Shown: one piece after another, positions 59,194 to 63,369 of the stretch
Layout of the letters: the number at the start of each line of letters is the position of its first letter
Numbering within the stretch: the first letter of the stretch is position 1
From: Bdellovibrio sp. ZAP7
GTDB taxonomy: Bacteria > Bdellovibrionota_B > Oligoflexia > Oligoflexales > RGVZ01
DNA length: 63,369 nucleotides
Direction of reading: 5' to 3'
Assembly (NCBI GenBank): GCA_945900755.1
Contig: CAMDKS010000019.1
Location: forward strand, 1-63,369
Notes under the pieces: model-generated
What the model saw: only the letters and a program-made list of their open reading frames with translations
The model's database searches: none
Told to the model about the DNA's origin: nothing
Made by a program: the position numbers and the translations under genes

Positions 59194-59915
59194 TATGGAG
59201 CTACAATGCCTTCACGAATGGCAAAACGCGTGAGGTCTACTTGATTGTGAAGGTTAAGTTTTGCCATGATGTTGGCCTTATGTCGATCCACTGTTTTGGC
59301 GCTTATGGTCAGGTGGGATGCGATCGTTTTGGCCGATTGACCCGACGCCACATAGCGTAAAATTTCCAATTCACGAGTCGACAATATTTCGTGTTTTGCT
59401 CCCTGAGCCTTTTCTGAACCATTGCCGATGCGCTTGGGCTTAAAACTAGCTTCGCGCCGTGAGGAATCAGCAAGTGCAGACTCATTTTTGGCATGAATGG
59501 ATGGACTAAGGTAAATGGATTGACCGAGAATCGCCGCACGAATGGCAACAGAGATGGAGGTCAAGGACTCTGCTTTGGCCACAAATCCAGAAGCTCCTGC
59601 GGAAAGGGCTAAGTCTAGATTGGCTTGATTGCTAAAAGCAGTAAGGAATATGACTCGAAGCGTTGGAAGCTGTTGCTTCGCCTCTTTAATCATTTCAAAT
59701 ACGTTGCGGCCGGGCATGCCGATGTCGACAATAACCACATCAGGGCGATGAGATAAAATTTGATCGAGTCCACTTTGTGCATCATAACTTTGGCTTACAA
59801 CCGAAAATTCGTGGTCGGAATTTATGGTGCAGGCTAATCCGAACCGAACCAATTCATGGTCATCAATAATTGACACAGTAATTTTACGATTGATTCTGGT
59901 GTCAGCAGCATTCAT
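59193..59915 (-). CDS. NarL/FixJ-family response regulator
   Basis: 240 aa. The start is the ATG at 59913-59915 after GGGAG; an in-frame start further upstream has no ribosome site. Receiver domain with IIDDHE, phospho-acceptor Asp64 (VIVDIGMPGRN), LTAFS and VAKAES (Lys). After a polar linker, a LuxR-type HTH at about 172-240 (LSTRELEILRYVASGQSAKT, ISAKTVDRHKANIMAKL). A DNA-binding transcription regulator; no cognate kinase nearby. Followed by the coupled DUF5522 gene. Confidence 0.9.
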   Translation of the reverse strand: MNAADTRINRKITVSIIDDHELVRFGLACTINSDHEFSVVSQSYDAQSGLDQILSHRPDVVIVDIGMPGRNVFEMIKEAKQQLPTLRVIFLTAFSNQANLDLALSAGASGFVAKAESLTSISVAIRAAILGQSIYLSPSIHAKNESALADSSRREASFKPKRIGNGSEKAQGAKHEILSTRELEILRYVASGQSAKTIASHLTISAKTVDRHKANIMAKLNLHNQVDLTRFAIREGIVAP

Positions 59916-60068
59916 AAGCATCTCCCGTATGAAACAAACCAAGGGAACACAGAACTCATCTAACACAATACACTATCCAGCAATGTCATGCCTAGTCTGT
60001 TTTTAGAGTCATTTGAATAGCGAGATGATCCTATGGCGTAGGCGCAAAAACCCAGCTGCTAGACCTGC

Positions 60069-61250
60069 TTAAAGCATCTCAACAATCACGGCACTGGCCT
60101 CACCGCCGCCAATGCAGAGTGTGGCAAGCCCCCGTTTTTTTTGTGTTTGTTTGAGCCCAGTCAGAAGTGTTACGAGTACTCGTGCTCCGCTCGCGCCGAT
60201 CGGGTGGCCCAGTGCCACAGCTCCGCCGTAGATATTTACTCGCTCAGGCGGTAGTTTGAGATCGTGGATGGCTGCCATGGTTACCACGGCAAAGGCCTCA
60301 TTAATTTCATAAAGATCGATATCTGATGTGGATAGGTTTGCTTTTTTCAAAACTTTTTCAATGCATCCTACTGGTGCGGTGGTAAACCAAGTTGGCTCTT
60401 GGGCGAACGATGCGTGGGCCACAATTTTTGCGATTGGTTTTAGCCCTTCTTTTTGGGCTGTTTCCAAGTCTGTAATCATGAGAAGTGCGGCGCCATCACT
60501 AATTGAACTGGCATTGGCGGCGGTGATGGTTCCATTTTTGTCGAAGGCTGGGCGGAGGTCTTTAAGTTTAGCAAGATCTGCGGCAAACGGTTCTTCGTCC
60601 AGGATGGCAAGTGTCGAGCCTTTTTTGGTGACCAACTCAACAGCTACAATTTCGGATTCAAATTTTTTCTCTGTGATGGCGGCTCGAGCCTTTTGATAGC
60701 TATTCATAGCAAAGGCATCTTGATCGTCGCGGCTAAAGGAATATTTTTTTGCACACTCTTCGCCGCAGTTTCCCATCGCCACGTTGCCGTATGGGTCCCA
60801 AAGACCGTCATGCTGCATGTGATCTTTCAATTCTGCATTTCCAAATCTTAGACCAGCTCGTGAGTTTGGAAGTAAGTGTGGAGCTAACGTCATGTTTTCT
60901 TGGCCGCCCGCAAGAACGATCTTCGCATCACCTGCACGAATGGCTTGATCGGCGAGCATCACAGCTTTAAGGCCAGAGCCACAAACGCGGTTGATGGTGG
61001 TTGCGCACACGGATTTTGGCAGGCCTCCGTAAATAGCTGTCTGCCGTGCGGGAGCTTGTCCAACTCCTGCTGTCAGAACTTGACCCATTATAATTTCGTC
61101 AATTTTTTCAGGATTGATGCCTGTTTTCTTTACACAATCTTTAACAAGCGCTGCGCCGAGGAGTGGGGCTGGGGTGCCAGCAAACATGCCACTAAATTTT
61201 CCAATAGCAGTGCGGCCTGCGTATACGATTACAACGGGATTAGACGACAT
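60069..61250 (-). CDS. acetyl-CoA C-acetyltransferase (thiolase)
   Basis: 393 aa, catalysing condensation of two acetyl-CoA or the reverse cleavage of acetoacetyl-CoA. Catalytic Cys90 ([13 protein letters not shown]), His349 ([13 protein letters not shown]) and the second Cys379 ([10 protein letters not shown]) are present, and NEAF appears in [15 protein letters not shown]. Ribosome site AAGGAG before the ATG. Alone on its strand, divergent from carA. Biosynthetic or degradative direction cannot be told. Confidence 0.93.
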   Translation of the reverse strand: MSSNPVVIVYAGRTAIGKFSGMFAGTPAPLLGAALVKDCVKKTGINPEKIDEIIMGQVLTAGVGQAPARQTAIYGGLPKSVCATTINRVCGSGLKAVMLADQAIRAGDAKIVLAGGQENMTLAPHLLPNSRAGLRFGNAELKDHMQHDGLWDPYGNVAMGNCGEECAKKYSFSRDDQDAFAMNSYQKARAAITEKKFESEIVAVELVTKKGSTLAILDEEPFAADLAKLKDLRPAFDKNGTITAANASSISDGAALLMITDLETAQKEGLKPIAKIVAHASFAQEPTWFTTAPVGCIEKVLKKANLSTSDIDLYEINEAFAVVTMAAIHDLKLPPERVNIYGGAVALGHPIGASGARVLVTLLTGLKQTQKKRGLATLCIGGGEASAVIVEML

Positions 61251-61335
61251 TTTAGACTCCTTAAAATTTCCACAATTCCAATTTGAAAACCTAATTAAAC
61301 ATAGCCAGAGGGGGAATGTCTAGGCTATGCTTCGT

Positions 61336-61394
61336 AAACGTCGATTTAGGCGTTTCCCGACAATTTTTTTAACAGTACAGGGCGATTTATGCCC
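61336..61394 (+). promoter_or_regulatory. carA leader with two hairpins
   Basis: AAACG (61336-61340) with CGTTT (61351-61355), followed by a T run at 61364-61370, and GGGC (61380-61383) with GCCC (61391-61394). The first looks like a weak terminator ahead of carA, and could be a pyrimidine-dependent attenuator if a promoter lies upstream of it. Read from sequence only. Confidence 0.25.
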
Positions 61395-61486
61395 GCGAAT
61401 CCTAGCTAGCCAAGTGCCTTGCGAGATAGATTTTTAAAACCGAGACAGCAGCAGGCTTTTTTTTGACCAGCGGCAAGGAGTTTAAG

Positions 61487-62584
61487 ATGACGTTTAGGCC
61501 AAAGTGTACCCTAAAGCTTTCCAATGGCATGGAGTTTGTGGGTGAGCTTATTGGTGCACCACTAGAGGCGGCTGGCGAGCTCGTTTTTACGACGGGCATG
61601 GTGGGATATAGTGAAGCTCTGACCGATCCCTCATACTTCGGGCAAATCCTACTTTTTACATACCCGTTGATCGGCAATTACGGGATACCTCCTCTCCACA
61701 GAGATATTTCGATCGAGATGTCTCAAGGATTTGAGAGTGACCGCGTACACGCTAAGGCGGTGATCGTTGGCATTGACAGCGCTGAGGCGTTTCATTGGTC
61801 TAGTCGTCAGACGTTGGATGCTTGGCTTAAGGAGCAAAATGTTCCAGGAATCGCGGGCATTGATACTCGTCACCTAGTGCATGTTATTCGCGAAGAGAAG
61901 ATGGTTTTTGGACGCCTCATTCCCGACAGCAAGAATACTTCGGAGTCGGCGACGACTGCGTCCAAATTTTTCGATCCTTCAGCTCAAGAAATTTTGCACG
62001 AAGTTTCGTGCAAAAAATCTTTTAGACTGGGTAAGGGAAAAAAGCGCATCGGAGTTGTTGATACAGGTGTTAAGTGGAACATACTTCGTCAACTGATTCA
62101 CCACGGCGCCGAGATTGAGGTGTTGCCATGGGATTCTGATCTCAGCAAAGTGGACGTTAGTGCTTGGCTTTTATCTAATGGACCGGGAGATCCTCAAAAA
62201 ACGGGGGACTTAAAAAACAGAATTGCAGGATTGCTCAAAGGAGACAGGCCAATTCTAGGGATTTGTTTAGGACACCAATTGCTGGCCCTTGCAGCGGGTG
62301 CAACCACATCTAGGATGAGTTACGGGCACAGGTCTCACAACCAGCCTGTGCAATTAGTTGGTACTCGCAAAGGATTTATCACCAGTCAAAATCATGGATT
62401 TATGGTGGATGAAAAATCTCTCCCAAAAGATTGGGAGGCTTGGTTTGTCAACGCGAATGACCAAACGGTCGAGGGTATTCGTCACAAATCGAAGCCATTT
62501 AAAAGTGTGCAGTTTCACCCCGAAGCCGCCAGTGGTCCTAGAGATACTGGCTGGATCATCGAACAATTTGTGAAGGAGCTTTAG
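61487..62584 (+). CDS. carA: carbamoyl-phosphate synthase small subunit (glutaminase)
   Basis: 365 aa. The start chosen is the ATG at 61487 after AAGGAG. Supplies ammonia from glutamine to the large subunit for pyrimidine and arginine synthesis. N-terminal CPSase_sm domain: GELVFTTGMVGYSEALTDPS and TYPLIGNYGIP, GIAGIDTRHLVHVIRE. Class I GATase with nucleophile Cys in GICLGHQLLALAAG and His/Glu in QFHPEAASGP. SHNQP and TSQNHGFMV in the glutaminase read more like the eukaryotic CAD/CPS family (QFHPE) than the E. coli type (QGHPE). Three nt before carB. Confidence 0.95.
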   Translation: MTFRPKCTLKLSNGMEFVGELIGAPLEAAGELVFTTGMVGYSEALTDPSYFGQILLFTYPLIGNYGIPPLHRDISIEMSQGFESDRVHAKAVIVGIDSAEAFHWSSRQTLDAWLKEQNVPGIAGIDTRHLVHVIREEKMVFGRLIPDSKNTSESATTASKFFDPSAQEILHEVSCKKSFRLGKGKKRIGVVDTGVKWNILRQLIHHGAEIEVLPWDSDLSKVDVSAWLLSNGPGDPQKTGDLKNRIAGLLKGDRPILGICLGHQLLALAAGATTSRMSYGHRSHNQPVQLVGTRKGFITSQNHGFMVDEKSLPKDWEAWFVNANDQTVEGIRHKSKPFKSVQFHPEAASGPRDTGWIIEQFVKEL

Positions 62585-62587
62585 CCT

Positions 62588-63369
62588 ATGCCACTTCATC
62601 CCCACTTACTTCAACTGGGTCGAAAACCAAAAATAATTTTGCTGGGCTCTGGTGGTCTTACAATTGGTCAGGCAGGAGAATTTGATTATTCTGGCACACA
62701 GGCGGTGAAAAGCTTGCTTGAGTGTGGCAACGAAGTCATCGTCATTAATCCAAACATTGCGACCGTGCAAACGAATCCGCAAGCCGGCGTCAAAGTATAT
62801 TTGTATCCGGTAGAGCCTGAATGGATTGAAAAAGTATTCGCAGTCGAAAAACCAGACGCAATCGTCGCAGGGTTCGGAGGGCAGACGGCTCTTAATTGTT
62901 TGATGGCTCTTGAGGATAGTGGGGCGTTAAAGCGTTACAATGTTTTGAATTTAGGTACCCCTGTCTCCACTTTGAAAATGACGGAAGACAGGTCATTATT
63001 CGCAAAAAAAATGAAATCTATTGGCATGCCAATCCCTGATAGTTATGCCTGTGAGACGCAGTCTGAATCAGTAAAGGCTGCAAGCGCCATTGGTTATCCT
63101 GTGATCGTGCGTGCAGCGTTTGCCTTGGGGGGCCTTGGCAGCGGTTTTGCGGCTAATGAGAGTGAGTTGACGGCTCTTGTGGGTATTGCACTAGCGATAT
63201 CGCCTCAGGTGTTGGTGGAAAAGTCTTTACGCGGATGGAAAGAAGTTGAATACGAGGTCATGCGTGATAGTCAGGGCAATACGATTGCCATTTGCAACAT
63301 GGAAAACTTTGATCCCTTGGGCATTCACACAGGCGACAGCATCGTAGTTTGTCCGAGTCAGTCGCTGTC
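62588..63369 (+). CDS. carB: carbamoyl-phosphate synthase large subunit, 5' part
   Basis: About 260 codons, cut by the window end. IILLGSGGLTIGQAGEFDYS, then INPNIATVQTNP and FGGQTALNC, is the N-terminal ATP-grasp entry of the carboxy-phosphate domain; VRAAFALGGLGSGFA and MENFDPLGIHTGDSIVV follow. The wording (GSGGL...GQAGEFDYSG, NIATVQT, GWKEVEYEVMRDSQGN) is close to eukaryotic CAD/CPS and to Bacteroidetes CarB, rather than to E. coli CarB (GAGPIVIGQACEFDYSG). Ribosome site GGAG inside the carA end. Forms the carAB operon. Confidence 0.95.
   Translation, partial: MPLHPHLLQLGRKPKIILLGSGGLTIGQAGEFDYSGTQAVKSLLECGNEVIVINPNIATVQTNPQAGVKVYLYPVEPEWIEKVFAVEKPDAIVAGFGGQTALNCLMALEDSGALKRYNVLNLGTPVSTLKMTEDRSLFAKKMKSIGMPIPDSYACETQSESVKAASAIGYPVIVRAAFALGGLGSGFAANESELTALVGIALAISPQVLVEKSLRGWKEVEYEVMRDSQGNTIAICNMENFDPLGIHTGDSIVVCPSQSL

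Overview
The window looks like chromosomal DNA of a free-living Gram-negative bacterium. The evidence is lipoproteins with lipoboxes, a heptosyltransferase/Kdo-transferase pair, an outer-membrane beta-barrel, flagellar fliK and flgD, and a PilZ protein. The mix of many TPR lipoproteins, a gliding-type (Glt/Agl-like) operon, DUF4360-type and S37-type secreted proteins and CAD-like CarA/CarB suggests a relative of Bdellovibrionota/Oligoflexia or Myxococcota. That placement is inference from family recall; no database was searched.

Layout. 1-500: tmRNA (ssrA) on the minus strand with its promoter. 500-2300: three lipoprotein genes, two of them tiny paralogues and one a trypsin-like fold without catalytic residues. 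2700-3450: a secreted DUF4360-like protein. 3500-7800: an envelope/PilZ operon. 7965-11985: a tightly coupled GT9, Kdo transferase and RNase G operon. 12000-16300: flgD and fliK with a small secreted protein. 16450-26520: metabolic and housekeeping genes (methyltransferase, MFS-PlsC fusion, S37 peptidase, FAD dehydrogenase, formate-THF ligase, hydrolase, PLP enzyme). 26820-33994: the conserved block rplU-rpmA-obg-nadD-rsfS-rlmH-comF-mutS. 34100-41390: a zinc-less DksA-like protein, an RNA methyltransferase, a TPR/CNB-like membrane protein, NUDIX, BtuF-like and response-regulator genes. 41466-50296: a five-gene minus-strand operon of a MltD-like transglycosylase, a coiled-coil protein and three TPR proteins. 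50650-51656: a 2OG-Fe(II) oxygenase.

51797-59200 is the accessory part. A tRNA-Pro(GGG) has its 3' end repeated 1.43 kb away, enclosing two SHOCT-domain membrane-protein genes. Next comes a minus-strand cassette of two genes made of three MotA-like units, an exported papain-like protease and a PD-(D/E)XK-like protein. Then an AbiEii-type module with a broken transposase sits between two ~205-bp direct repeats. 59200-63369: a NarL-type regulator, a thiolase and carA-carB (carB cut by the window end).

The most interesting signals are: (1) the MotA-like triple-unit/protease/nuclease-like cassette, which I cannot match to a described system; (2) two accessory inserts, at 19.4-21.0 kb and 57.2-59.2 kb, each placed at the junction of a convergent gene pair with overlapping stop codons and flanked by direct repeats that keep both resident genes intact, plus the similar tRNA-Pro case; (3) a DksA-like protein that keeps the coiled-coil tip but lacks the zinc cysteines.
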